Shown here: one piece after another, positions 18,444-26,902 of the stretch
Layout: every line of letters starts with the position of its first letter
Position numbering within the stretch: the first letter of the stretch is position 1
Source: an uncultured Granulosicoccaceae bacterium
Lineage (GTDB): Bacteria > Pseudomonadota > Gammaproteobacteria > Granulosicoccales > Granulosicoccaceae
Assembly (NCBI GenBank): GCA_938005265.1
Contig: CALLOA010000032.1
Span: 59,440 to 123,439 of the forward strand
Length of the DNA: 64,000 nucleotides
Direction: 5' to 3'
Position numbers and translations under genes: made by a program
The notes under the pieces: model-generated
Seen by the model: only the letters and a program-made list of their open reading frames with translations
What the model was told of the DNA's origin: nothing
Databases searched by the model: none

Positions 18444-19726
18444 AAAGCTCCAACCAGACAATCCGCCCGGTTGCCATAGTCGGTGGCGTTAGAATACCGT
18501 TCTGCCGCTCCAACAGTAGCTATGCAGACCTGTCGAATCACACTATGCTGACTACGGTTTTGCGTGGTTTGACAGAAAAATACAATCTGGCTGGCGAAGA
18601 AATTGGCGAGGTTAATGCCGGTGCTGTCATTACCCATAGTGCTGACTGGAACCTGGCACGTGAAGCTGTATTAAGCAGCGCACTAGCGCCAACAACGCCG
18701 GCCACGACTATGCAACAGGCTTGTGGTACCAGTTTACAGGCGGCCATGACAGCTGCGGCGAAAATCGCCACCGGTCAGATCGACAGCGCCATAGCCGCTG
18801 GCACCGACACCGTCAGTGATGTACCTATCGTGTTTGGTAAGAAATTCTCAAAGCGCCTGGTCAGTCTGGGCAAAGCGCGAAGTGCGGGTGCAAAATTCAA
18901 GGTGTTCAAGGGATTTTCGCCAAAAGAACTGACGCCCAAACCACCCTCGGTTAATGAGCCCCGGACACTGCTTAGCATGGGGCAGCACTGTGAGTTGATG
19001 GCTCAGGAATGGGCGATCACCCGTGAAGAGCAGGATCAGCTGGCACTGGAGAGCCACCTCAAGGCTGCCGCGGCTTACGACGAAGGTTTTTATGATGATT
19101 TGCTTGTGGATTGCTCCGGGGTCACGCGTGACAACAATATGCGTCCTGACTCAAAGCTGGAGACACTGGCGGGATTGCGCAATGTCTATGAAAAATCGGC
19201 AAAAGGTACACTGTCTGCTGGTAACAGCACACCGTTGACCGATGGCTCAGCCGGTGTACTGCTTGCCAGCGAGGAATGGGCACGCGAGCGTGGCTTGCCG
19301 ATTCTGGCTTACCTCACACATTCCAATACCGCAGCTGTCGATTTTGTTGCTGGCGAAGGTCTGCTCATGGGCCCGACTGTAGCTGTGGCCAATATGTTGA
19401 AATCCGCTGGCATTACGCTGCAAGATTTCGATGTGTATGAAATCCATGAAGCCTTTGCGGCCCAGGTGCTGTGTACATTGAAGGCTTGGGAATCAGAAGA
19501 CTACTGTCGTGATCGTCTTGGTTTGCAAGCTGCGATGGGAAGTATTGATCGCAGCAAGATGAACATCAAAGGCAGCAGTCTTGCTGTTGGCCATCCATTT
19601 GCCGCTACCGGTGCACGTATTGTCGGAACACTGGGAAAGATTCTCGACGAGCGAGGCTCTGGGCGTGGTCTTATTTCAATATGCACAGCCGGTGGTATGG
19701 GTGTTGCGGCCATTATGGAGCGCTAA
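18440..19726 (+). CDS. fadI: Acetyl-CoA C-acyltransferase (3-ketoacyl-CoA thiolase, FadI-like)
   Basis: A 428-residue thiolase completing the beta-oxidation cycle by cleaving 3-ketoacyl-CoA. The nucleophile Cys95 lies in QQACGTSLQAA. His336 is in YEIHEAFAAQV, His385 in GHPFAATGARI and Cys415 in ICTAGGMG, giving the full active site. The long loop region and the length match FadI-type thiolases rather than the roughly 390-residue FadA type. It is translationally coupled to fadJ. Confidence 0.93.
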   Translation: MKSSNQTIRPVAIVGGVRIPFCRSNSSYADLSNHTMLTTVLRGLTEKYNLAGEEIGEVNAGAVITHSADWNLAREAVLSSALAPTTPATTMQQACGTSLQAAMTAAAKIATGQIDSAIAAGTDTVSDVPIVFGKKFSKRLVSLGKARSAGAKFKVFKGFSPKELTPKPPSVNEPRTLLSMGQHCELMAQEWAITREEQDQLALESHLKAAAAYDEGFYDDLLVDCSGVTRDNNMRPDSKLETLAGLRNVYEKSAKGTLSAGNSTPLTDGSAGVLLASEEWARERGLPILAYLTHSNTAAVDFVAGEGLLMGPTVAVANMLKSAGITLQDFDVYEIHEAFAAQVLCTLKAWESEDYCRDRLGLQAAMGSIDRSKMNIKGSSLAVGHPFAATGARIVGTLGKILDERGSGRGLISICTAGGMGVAAIMER

Positions 19727-20022
19727 GCGCCCGGTATGCGCTCATGTGCTGGGCCCTGCACTTGATTGCAGGCAAATCGGCACAAAGATCAGCACAACAG
19801 CACAGCATAAAGATCGGTTCAACAGTACGGCATGAAGATCGGCACACAGATTGCCGTATCTGAGCTGCTACCAGTGCTTGCAAAAATCAGGGCTTAAACC
19901 CGGTCAGGCGTACTTCACCACTTTTTTGCCAAATCGGGCGAATCGGCCAAATCGGCCAAATCGGTTTGGGCAAATTGTGGTGAAAGCCCGCGATGCAGCG
20001 CTGACCACCAGTCACGGGTCTC
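19727..20022. other. Intergenic gap with repeated short words
   Basis: No gene is supported here. The stretch 19775-19860 repeats AAGATC(A/G)G words at about 25-base spacing in imperfect form. 19930-19965 is a cleaner 9-bp tandem repeat, listed separately. Confidence 0.5.
19930..19965. repeat. 9-bp tandem repeat, four copies
   Basis: Four consecutive copies of C(A/G)AATCGG(C/G/T), differing only at the second and last bases. It lies about 60 bases before the SIMPL-domain gene. Confidence 0.85.
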
Positions 20023-20754
20023 ATGGAATTAATCATGTCGCGCACTTTTACTTCTATCTCTTTTTTTCTGTTTGGTTTGCCGGCACTGTGTCTGTTTTCC
20101 CTCGCGTCGGTTGCGAGTGCCGAGCAGGACGCTCTATTTGACAGATACAGCATCACGGCCCAGGCACGCGGCGAAGTCGCCAATGATTTGCTGATTGCTG
20201 ATATGGCGGTTGAGCATGAAGACCGGGAATCAGCAGCCCTCGCCAACCGTGTTAATGCCGACATGGCCTGGGCGCTGGAGAAAATCCGTCAGTACCCGTC
20301 AATCAAAGCCACTTCGGGGAATTACAGTACCTGGCCGAAACATGACAGAAAGCAGGGTCACATCATTGGTTGGCGTTCATCACAGGTGTTGAAGCTTGAA
20401 AGCGACGATTTTCCTGCGGTGCGCAAGGCTATCCGCGATCTGCAGGAACGTTTGCAAATTCGGGGAATGCAGCTCAGGCCCAAAGTTGCTACGCGCCAGA
20501 GCCGCGAAGATGATCTTATTGCCGAAGCGCTCAACAGCTTCAGACAAAGGGCGTCGCTGGTGCAAAGCACTATGGGGGCAAATAATTTCCGGATTATCAA
20601 TGTAGACATCAATACCAATTCGCGCCATCAATCTCCCGTGATGCGCAACTTTGCTGAACGTTCATCATTGTCCAAGGTGGCTGAAGAGCCTGCGATAGCT
20701 GCCGGAACCAGTGAAATTGTGGTTGTTGTGAGCGGATCCATTCAGTTGCAATAG
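20023..20754 (+). CDS. SIMPL-domain (DUF541) exported protein
   Basis: A 243-residue protein with a signal peptide (SISFFLFGLPALCLFSLASVASAEQD) and a SIMPL/DUF541 domain through the rest. Recognisable family segments are ITAQARGEVANDLLIADMAVEHEDR, SSQVLKLESDDF, EALNSFRQRA and the closing VVVVSGSIQL. SIMPL proteins are periplasmic or outer-membrane proteins of unclear biochemical role; some are linked to envelope stress and oxidative stress. An ATG at 20035 is an alternative start with a slightly better ribosome site. It appears to be transcribed alone. Confidence 0.85.
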   Translation: MELIMSRTFTSISFFLFGLPALCLFSLASVASAEQDALFDRYSITAQARGEVANDLLIADMAVEHEDRESAALANRVNADMAWALEKIRQYPSIKATSGNYSTWPKHDRKQGHIIGWRSSQVLKLESDDFPAVRKAIRDLQERLQIRGMQLRPKVATRQSREDDLIAEALNSFRQRASLVQSTMGANNFRIINVDINTNSRHQSPVMRNFAERSSLSKVAEEPAIAAGTSEIVVVVSGSIQLQ

Positions 20755-20847
20755 CGCAGCGTTTACTGCTTTTGTCATCAGTGGCCGCTTTACTTGAGGC
20801 CGAAGGTTGTAGAATGTTTCCCTATTTCTCAATCAGGAGATGCGCAG

Positions 20848-21309
20848 GTGGGCGAGCAAGTGCTGGATGAACATGGTCCGTTTATAGCTGCGGCGATCGA
20901 GCAGGCGCGAAAAGGCCTGCAAGAGGGGGGGATCCCGATAGGTTCGGTGTTAGTGCTCGATGGAAAGATAGTAGGGCGCGGTCACAACCAGCGGGTTCAG
21001 CACGGCAGTTCCATACGTCATGCTGAAATGGATTGTCTGGAGCAGGCAGGGCGCTTGACTGCAAAGGATTACAAGCGTGCAACCATTTACTCGACCTTGT
21101 CTCCCTGCGATATGTGTAGCGGAGCAATACTACTGTATGGTATCCCTAATGTGGTGATTGGCGAGAACCGAACCTTTCAGGGGCCGGAGGAGTATGTACG
21201 TTCAAGAGGAGTGGACGTGAAAATCCTCGACAATCAGGAATGTATAGACCTGATGACCTCCTTTATCGCGGAACGGCCCGAACTCTGGAATGAGGACATT
21301 GGAGAGTAA
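20848..21309 (+). CDS. Cytosine deaminase, yeast FCY1-like
   Basis: A 153-residue zinc deaminase that should convert cytosine to uracil. Zinc ligands and catalytic residue are His58 and Glu60 (HAE) and Cys87/Cys90 (PCDMC). Spacing and context are almost those of yeast cytosine deaminase (His62, Glu64, Cys91, Cys94). The segments TLSPCDMCSGAILLYGIPNVVIGEN and ERPELWNEDIGE are the yeast-type signatures, unlike E. coli CodA (an amidohydrolase). The GTG at 20848 is chosen because AGGAGA lies about eight bases before it and the length then matches the family; a longer frame from 20794 adds non-conserved residues. No permease is adjacent. Confidence 0.85.
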   Translation: MGEQVLDEHGPFIAAAIEQARKGLQEGGIPIGSVLVLDGKIVGRGHNQRVQHGSSIRHAEMDCLEQAGRLTAKDYKRATIYSTLSPCDMCSGAILLYGIPNVVIGENRTFQGPEEYVRSRGVDVKILDNQECIDLMTSFIAERPELWNEDIGE

Positions 21310-21482
21310 TGCCCGGGAAGGTGCAATGCGATCGGCTTCAGGTTTTGGCGACACTGGAGCCTCAGGTGGTGAATTTGTTGCAACTCGCAGTCGTTATCAA
21401 GGTGCTGGAAAGGCCTGATAACAAGCTACACTTGAAAAGTGGAATAGCGGTTGCCGGAGTTCTTTCGGTAAAGTGAACCGCA

Positions 21483-21512
21483 GATTTTTTGAATACGCCG
21501 ATTTTTGAATAC
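21483..21512. repeat. Imperfect direct repeat before etfB
   Basis: GATTTTTTGAATAC and GATTTTTGAATAC are spaced so that the unit is 17 bases. One T is missing in the second copy. Confidence 0.55.
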
Positions 21513-21530
21513 ATAGGGCTGTTTTCAGTC

Positions 21531-21549
21531 CGGCCGGGCTGACCGGCCG
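21531..21549 (+). promoter_or_regulatory. GC-rich hairpin in the etfB leader
   Basis: CGGCCGG and CCGGCCG form 7-bp perfect arms around GCTGA, ending 36 bases before the etfB start. No T-run follows, so it is not a terminator in this orientation. It could stabilise or control the etfBA message. Confidence 0.4.
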
Positions 21550-21585
21550 TAAAATACTTGTAAATAGACAATTGAGGATTAACCG

Positions 21586-22335
21586 ATGAAGGTGCTGGTA
21601 GCAGTCAAGCGCGTACTGGACTACAACGTCAAGGCAAGAGTCAAGGCGGACAAGTCCGGTATTGAGCTTGCCAACGTAAAAATGTCCATGAACCCTTTTG
21701 ACGAGATTGCGGTTGAAGAGGCTCTGCGCATCAAGGAAGCAGGTAATGCTGAAGAAGTAATAGCAGTATCAATCGGTCCATCACAGAGCCAGGAAACAAT
21801 ACGCACCGCTTTGGCGATGGGTGCTGATCGCGGTATTTTGATTGAAACCGAAGAAGAGCTGCAGCCTCTTGTCATTGCCAAACTGTTGAAACATGTGGTG
21901 GAAAAAGAATCGCCAGGTCTCGTGATTGTTGGAAAACAGGCTATCGATGACGACAGCAACCAGACCGGTCAGATGCTGTCGGCAATGACAGGTTGGGCGC
22001 AGGCAACCTTTGCTTCAAAAGTCGAGTTTGAAGGTGATGCTTTAAAAGTGACGCGTGAAGTGGATAGCGGCCTTGAGTCAATTAAAGTGGCAATGCCTGC
22101 GGTAATTACCACCGATTTACGTCTTAATGAGCCTCGTTATGCAAAGTTGCCCAACATCATGAAGGCCAAAAAGAAACCGCTGGAAACCATTCCGGTTGCC
22201 GACACCGGAGTGACAACAACCACGGGACTTAGTGTCGTTGAGGTTAATGAGCCGGAGCAACGCCAGGCAGGTGTGATTGTCAGCGATGTGAGCGAACTCG
22301 TCGACAAACTGAAGAATGAAGCCAAGGTTATCTGA
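21586..22335 (+). CDS. etfB: Electron transfer flavoprotein beta subunit
   Basis: A 249-residue EtfB, the AMP-binding subunit of the flavoprotein that collects electrons from acyl-CoA dehydrogenases. Family signatures are [20 protein letters not shown] at the start, [54 protein letters not shown] and the peptide [30 protein letters not shown] lies about eight bases before the ATG. It is followed by etfA and by an acyl-CoA dehydrogenase on the same strand, and the matching ubiquinone oxidoreductase lies downstream in opposite orientation. Confidence 0.97.
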   Translation: MKVLVAVKRVLDYNVKARVKADKSGIELANVKMSMNPFDEIAVEEALRIKEAGNAEEVIAVSIGPSQSQETIRTALAMGADRGILIETEEELQPLVIAKLLKHVVEKESPGLVIVGKQAIDDDSNQTGQMLSAMTGWAQATFASKVEFEGDALKVTREVDSGLESIKVAMPAVITTDLRLNEPRYAKLPNIMKAKKKPLETIPVADTGVTTTTGLSVVEVNEPEQRQAGVIVSDVSELVDKLKNEAKVI

Positions 22336-22421
22336 TTGTCGGGATAAACCTTTTCATCGGCGATAGAAACATTGCTTTCAAAAACGCCTAACCGGTTAAG
22401 AAATTTAAAAGAGATAATCCA

Positions 22422-23357
22422 ATGAGTACTTTGATTCTGGCAGAACACGAAGGTGGTGCCTTACGTCCGGCAACGTTGAATGTGGTCGCAGCAGCGACTC
22501 AGATTGGCAATGATGTCACGTTGTTGGTAGCAGGTAGTGGCAGTGATGCTGTAGCTCAAGCTGCATCATCCCTTGCAGGTGTTACCAAGGTATTGCACGC
22601 TGACGATGCCGCCTATGAAAATGAGTTGGCGGAAAATCTTGCTGATCTCGTCATGACTATTGCCAATGACTACGAACATATCCTGTTCGCGGCGACCGCC
22701 AGTGGCAAAAACGTAATGCCACGTGTTGCAGCCATGCTGGATGTGCCCGGAATTTCTGATATCACCGAGGTGCAGTCAGCCGATACTTTCGTCAGGCCTA
22801 TCTATGCCGGTAATGCCATGGCGACGGTAAAAAGTAGTGACGCCAGGAAGGTCATTACAGTGCGCACCACATCTTTTGAAGCCGGTGCGGAAACCGGTGG
22901 CAGTGCTTCAGTCGAAACACTTGCGGCGACAGCAGCTAGCGAGAAAGTCAGTTTTATTGGTCAAGAGCTTTCTCAGTCCGATCGCCCGGAACTTACCAGT
23001 GCGCGTGTTGTTGTATCTGGCGGGCGTGGTATGCAGGACGGTGAAAACTTCAAGATGCTGGATGAAATTGCTGAGAAACTGAATGCGGCTGTTGGTGCAT
23101 CGCGTGCAGCTGTTGACGCTGGTTTCGTACCCAATGAATACCAGGTCGGTCAGACCGGTAAAGTCGTAGCGCCTGACCTGTACATTGCTGTGGGTATTTC
23201 CGGTGCAATCCAGCACCTGGCGGGAATGAAAGACAGCAAGGTAATTGCGGCGATTAATAAAGATGAAGAAGCGCCAATATTTCAGGTGGCTGACTACGGC
23301 CTGGTGGCTGATTTATTCGACGCACTACCTGAACTAAGTAAAGGTCTCGACGGCTAA
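22422..23357 (+). CDS. etfA: Electron transfer flavoprotein alpha subunit
   Basis: A 311-residue EtfA, the FAD-binding partner of EtfB. The N-terminal domain has [22 protein letters not shown]. The C-terminal FAD domain has [17 protein letters not shown], then [63 protein letters not shown], the canonical ETF-alpha signature. The gap to etfB is 86 bases and holds no terminator that I can see, so the pair should be one transcript. Confidence 0.97.
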   Translation: MSTLILAEHEGGALRPATLNVVAAATQIGNDVTLLVAGSGSDAVAQAASSLAGVTKVLHADDAAYENELAENLADLVMTIANDYEHILFAATASGKNVMPRVAAMLDVPGISDITEVQSADTFVRPIYAGNAMATVKSSDARKVITVRTTSFEAGAETGGSASVETLAATAASEKVSFIGQELSQSDRPELTSARVVVSGGRGMQDGENFKMLDEIAEKLNAAVGASRAAVDAGFVPNEYQVGQTGKVVAPDLYIAVGISGAIQHLAGMKDSKVIAAINKDEEAPIFQVADYGLVADLFDALPELSKGLDG

Positions 23358-23559
23358 TAATCCCTATGGCCTGCTCCTGCCTGCCAATACAGGTATAGAA
23401 AAACAAAGCGGCAATACTGATTTCGCGCTTCGAGGTTACGACAGTTGCACCTTGCGAAACCGGTATTGCATCGCCGCATTTCAGTTAGCAAGATATTGTG
23501 CCGAGGAACTCGCTGCGCAATACTGTAAATCTTCCATAACAACGTTACAGGAGATCACC

Positions 23560-25332
23560 ATGAGTTATACAGCCCCGGTGCGCGATATCGAATTTATGCT
23601 CAATAAGGTTGTTGGCCTGGATGAGGTTGCTGCACTTCCCGGATTTGAGGAGGCTACCCCTGATCTTGTTGCTGCGATACTAGAGGAGTCAGGTAAATTT
23701 ACTGCTGAAGTACTGGCGCCACTGAATCGTGTTGGTGATGAGCAGGGCAGCAGCTGGTCCGAGGATGGTGTTACCACGCCTGAGGGCTGGAAAGACGCTT
23801 ACCAACAGTTCTGTGAAAATGGCTGGGGCGCGCTGTCTTTTGAACCTGAGTACGGTGGGCAGGGTTTGCCGATGTGTGTATCGGCTGCTGTTCAGGAAAT
23901 GTGGCACTCCTCCAATATGTCCTTCGGTCTTTGCCCATTGCTGACTCAGGGTGCGGTTGATGCTTTGCACCACCATGCTTCGGATGAAATGAAAGAGCGC
24001 TATGTGGCCAAAATGGTGGAAGGCACATGGACCGGTACCATGAATCTCACTGAGCCACAGGCTGGAACTGATCTCGCTTCCATACGCACCAGAGCCGAGC
24101 CCGATGGCGATCACTATCGCATCAGTGGACAGAAAATCTACATCACATACGGTGAGCATGACCTGTCCGAGAATATCATCCATCTGGTGTTGGCACGCTT
24201 GCCGGATGCGCCGGAAGGCGTGAAAGGTATTTCATTATTTGTGGTGCCAAAATTTCTGGTTAACGATGATGGTTCGCTCGGTGAGCGTAACGATGTCAAA
24301 TGCGTTTCAATTGAACACAAACTTGGTATCCATGCGAGCCCTACCTGTGTCATGTCTTATGGTGACAATGATGGTGCTATCGGGTATTTGGTCGGCCAGG
24401 AAAACCACGGCCTTATGTATATGTTCACCATGATGAATCAGGCGCGTCATGCTGTTGGTGTAGAAGGCTATGCTATTGCAGCGGGTGCTTATCAAAAAGC
24501 GCTTGCCTATGCTAAGGACCGCAAGCAGGGAAAGACCCTGCTGGGTACCTCTGAAGATGATCAGGGAATTATCAATCACCCTGATGTCAGGCGTCTGTTA
24601 ATGACCATGCGCTCGGGTGTTGATGCGATGCGCGGTCTTGCGCTGGAATGTGCAGCAAGTTTTGACAAGGCAGCCAAACACCCTGATGCCGACAAGCGTG
24701 ACTATTATCAGCGGCGGGGTGAATTGCTCACTCCAATGGTCAAGGGCTGGTCGACTGAATTTGGTGTTGAACTTTGTTCCATGGGCGTACAAGTGCACGG
24801 CGGCATGGGGTTTGTTGAAGAGACCGGAGCTGCCCAGTATTATCGGGATGCGCGCATTACCACGATTTATGAGGGAACCACGGCAATCCAGGCCAATGAT
24901 CTGATTGGTCGAAAAACAGCACGTGACGGAGGGCAGGGAATGAAGGAGCTGACTACGGAAATTCGTGCCACAGTCGGTGAATTGGAAAAGTCCAATCGTG
25001 CTGAATTACAGGTGATGGCTAAACGTCTGGGCGACGCCGTTGAAGCGCTCGAAGATACCACGGACTGGCTACTGAAACAGGACAATGCTGCACTGCCAGC
25101 CGCAGGGTCGGTTGAATACGTGATGATGAGCGGCCGAACCGTGGGTGGTTGGATGATGGCACGTACCGCATTGGCGGCTACAGCCAGTTCAGAAGATCCG
25201 AAATACTCTGATGCCCAGATAACACTGGCCAGGTTTTTTGCCGAACACGAGTTGCCCAAGGTAGGCTCAGGTAAACAGATAGTCACTGAAGGCGGTGAAA
25301 GTACAATATCAATTGATGTAGCGATGCTGTAA
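23560..25332 (+). CDS. Acyl-CoA dehydrogenase, long form with C-terminal extension
   Basis: A 590-residue flavoenzyme catalysing the first step of beta-oxidation and passing electrons to ETF. The order is an N-terminal extension (MSYTAPVRDIEFMLNKV), then EPEYGGQGLPMCVSAAVQEMW, the substrate/FAD loop MNLTEPQAGTDLASIRT, ISGQKIYITYGEHDL, and QVHGGMGFVEETGAAQYYRDARITTIYEGTTAIQANDL with the catalytic Glu of YEGT. A roughly 120-residue C-terminal domain follows, as in the long acyl-CoA dehydrogenases of many proteobacteria. CAGGAGATCACC before the ATG at 23560 fixes the start. It lies directly after etfBA. Confidence 0.94.
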   Translation: MSYTAPVRDIEFMLNKVVGLDEVAALPGFEEATPDLVAAILEESGKFTAEVLAPLNRVGDEQGSSWSEDGVTTPEGWKDAYQQFCENGWGALSFEPEYGGQGLPMCVSAAVQEMWHSSNMSFGLCPLLTQGAVDALHHHASDEMKERYVAKMVEGTWTGTMNLTEPQAGTDLASIRTRAEPDGDHYRISGQKIYITYGEHDLSENIIHLVLARLPDAPEGVKGISLFVVPKFLVNDDGSLGERNDVKCVSIEHKLGIHASPTCVMSYGDNDGAIGYLVGQENHGLMYMFTMMNQARHAVGVEGYAIAAGAYQKALAYAKDRKQGKTLLGTSEDDQGIINHPDVRRLLMTMRSGVDAMRGLALECAASFDKAAKHPDADKRDYYQRRGELLTPMVKGWSTEFGVELCSMGVQVHGGMGFVEETGAAQYYRDARITTIYEGTTAIQANDLIGRKTARDGGQGMKELTTEIRATVGELEKSNRAELQVMAKRLGDAVEALEDTTDWLLKQDNAALPAAGSVEYVMMSGRTVGGWMMARTALAATASSEDPKYSDAQITLARFFAEHELPKVGSGKQIVTEGGESTISIDVAML

Positions 25333-25398
25333 TCATTGTTTCACCGGAAAGGTGAGGTAGTGGTAGCAGCGATTCAGTACCCAGGCAAGAGTGAAACG

Positions 25399-26175
25399 AT
25401 GAGCTTTGAAAACATAGAAACCAGAACAGAAGACGGCGTTGGCATAGTGACGTTGAATCGTCCGAAAGCGATGAATGCACTTTGCAGCCCCTTGATGGAT
25501 GAGCTGACTACTGTGCTGGATCAGTGGGAAAACGACAATACGATTCGGGCGGTTGTCATTACCGGTAATGAAAAAGTATTTGCAGCAGGCGCAGACATAA
25601 AGGAGATGCAAAGCAAATCGTTTGTAGATGCCCACATGTCGAATTTCATTACTGCGGGTTGGGAGCGTGTCACCACTTTCCGAAAACCTGTGATAGCGGC
25701 TGTATCCGGCTACGCACTGGGTGGTGGTTGTGAATTAGCGATGATGTGCGATTTTATTATTGCGGCTGATAATGCCCAGTTTGGCCAGCCGGAAATCAAG
25801 CTGGGAATAATTCCGGGTGCTGGTGGTACACAACGATTAACCCGCCTTGTGGGAAAATCCAAAGCGATGGATCTTTGTCTGACAGGTCGTAATATGGATG
25901 CGGAAGAAGCTGAACGTGCTGGTTTGGTTGCGCGAGTTGTCCCTGTAAACGAACTGATGGACGTGACACTCAAAGCAGCAAAATCGATCGCTTCTTATTC
26001 CTTGCCCTCAGTTATGCTGGCAAAGGAAAGTGTTGATTCAGCTATGAATACAACACTGTCTGAAGGGATTATGGTAGAACGTCGCATGTTTCATTCGCTA
26101 TTTGCAACGGATGACCAAAAAGAGGGTATGCAGGCATTTATAGAAAAGCGAAAGCCGGACTTCTCCGATAGCTGA
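25399..26175 (+). CDS. Enoyl-CoA hydratase
   Basis: A 258-residue crotonase-fold enzyme that hydrates trans-2-enoyl-CoA. It shows FAAGADIKEM (oxyanion hole), YALGGGCELAMMCDFIIA with the first catalytic Glu, and QPEIKLGIIPGAGGTQRLTRLVGKSKAMDLCLTGR with the second, both intact. The length is the standard for short-chain enoyl-CoA hydratase. The ATG at 25399 (MSFENIETR) matches the family N-terminus; upstream GTG starts exist. It probably belongs to the etfBA/acyl-CoA dehydrogenase transcript, which ends at the strong terminator 80 bases downstream. Confidence 0.93.
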   Translation: MSFENIETRTEDGVGIVTLNRPKAMNALCSPLMDELTTVLDQWENDNTIRAVVITGNEKVFAAGADIKEMQSKSFVDAHMSNFITAGWERVTTFRKPVIAAVSGYALGGGCELAMMCDFIIAADNAQFGQPEIKLGIIPGAGGTQRLTRLVGKSKAMDLCLTGRNMDAEEAERAGLVARVVPVNELMDVTLKAAKSIASYSLPSVMLAKESVDSAMNTTLSEGIMVERRMFHSLFATDDQKEGMQAFIEKRKPDFSDS

Positions 26176-26251
26176 TAACCATTTTGCATATGCTGGCAAC
26201 TACAGGTTTTATCAGTTAGTAGAACAAAACCGGCAGACACAAAATCAGGAC

Positions 26252-26285
26252 AAAAAAAAGCCCCTTTGAAAAAAGGGGCTTTTTC
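26252..26285. terminator. Intrinsic terminator, both strands
   Basis: AGCCCC, a short AT-rich part and GGGGCT form a strong hairpin, preceded by eight A and followed by a T-run, so it can stop transcription in both directions. It closes the enoyl-CoA hydratase transcript on the plus strand and would also stop the small gene coming from the right. Confidence 0.9.
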
Positions 26286-26317
26286 ATTTTGTAAGCTGCT
26301 GATTTTGTAAGCTGCTA
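26286..26317. repeat. 16-bp tandem duplication
   Basis: ATTTTGTAAGCTGCTG is present twice in direct succession, with one mismatch in the last base. It lies just after the terminator. Confidence 0.8.
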
Positions 26318-26337
26318 GAGTCTGTTCTAAGTCAGGC

Positions 26338-26466
26338 TTAGTCGTTAGACGAGTTATTGGATTTTGTCTGGATAGTGTGCTTCTTTTCATTGATGAAGCT
26401 CATGACATTATCCCAATAACGGCCAAGCAGCCAGCCAATTATAAGTGCAAGAAGAAAAGTAGACAT
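26338..26466 (-). CDS. 42-residue membrane protein
   Basis: A short open frame of 42 codons, too small for routine listing. It encodes an N-terminal hydrophobic segment (STFLLALIIGWLLGRYWDNV) and a hydrophilic, Lys/Asn/Ser-rich tail. A perfect AGGAG lies seven bases before the ATG at 26466, and the frame ends at TAA. This, with the membrane-like start, supports a real gene. I do not recognise the family. A single-pass inner-membrane protein with its tail in the cytoplasm or periplasm is likely. The frame is flanked by two different 16-bp tandem duplications, one past each end. Confidence 0.6.
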   Translation of the reverse strand: MSTFLLALIIGWLLGRYWDNVMSFINEKKHTIQTKSNNSSND

Positions 26467-26510
26467 ATCGAACTCCTGTTATGGAATGTTAGGTTATTAC
26501 CGGTTCAGCA

Positions 26511-26542
26511 ATTTCACATATGAATCATTTCACATATGAATC
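26511..26542. repeat. Perfect 16-bp tandem duplication upstream of the small gene
   Basis: ATTTCACATATGAATC occurs twice in direct succession without mismatch, 45 bases upstream of the 42-residue gene's start, where its promoter should lie. Confidence 0.9.
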
Positions 26543-26902
26543 TTTACACTTTGAAGTTTATCGGTCGATCTTCAAAGGCTGAGCTTCGCAGTCTGTCCGG
26601 CCAGGTTCACAATAAAAAATGACAATACAAAATGGAACTTGGTCCGACGTGAGTGGGAACTTGATGATGGTAACAAGTTGCTGCTTCAGGTATCAAGCGC
26701 TGCACAGTACAGGTTGTCAAAATTTAACACCCTGCGTTTACAGTGATTTGCAGTTTAGAGGTGGTAAGACCCGTGTTATAGGAACTGCATGTGAAATAGT
26801 GTCATGCGATTTAGTTCGCCCGGGCCGTATGTAAACTTGTAAGTCCTTGAGTAAATCGGCGAAGCACACCAGATTGGGTGTGCTGTCGCTCGTCTGCTGC
26901 TG
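26543..26902. other. Intergenic stretch without a supported gene
   Basis: No frame here has both a ribosome site and protein-like composition. A 71-codon frame at 26619-26834 has a Cys-rich, unpatterned product and is not accepted. The promoter of the small membrane gene should lie at the left end. Confidence 0.6.

Noticed and set aside
19851..20141. 96-codon plus-strand frame across the start of the SIMPL gene
   Set aside because: It covers the 9-bp repeat and overlaps the real gene in another frame; composition not protein-like.
26619..26834. 71-codon plus-strand frame in the gap before ETF-QO
   Set aside because: No ribosome site, Cys-rich product without pattern, no similarity that I recognise.
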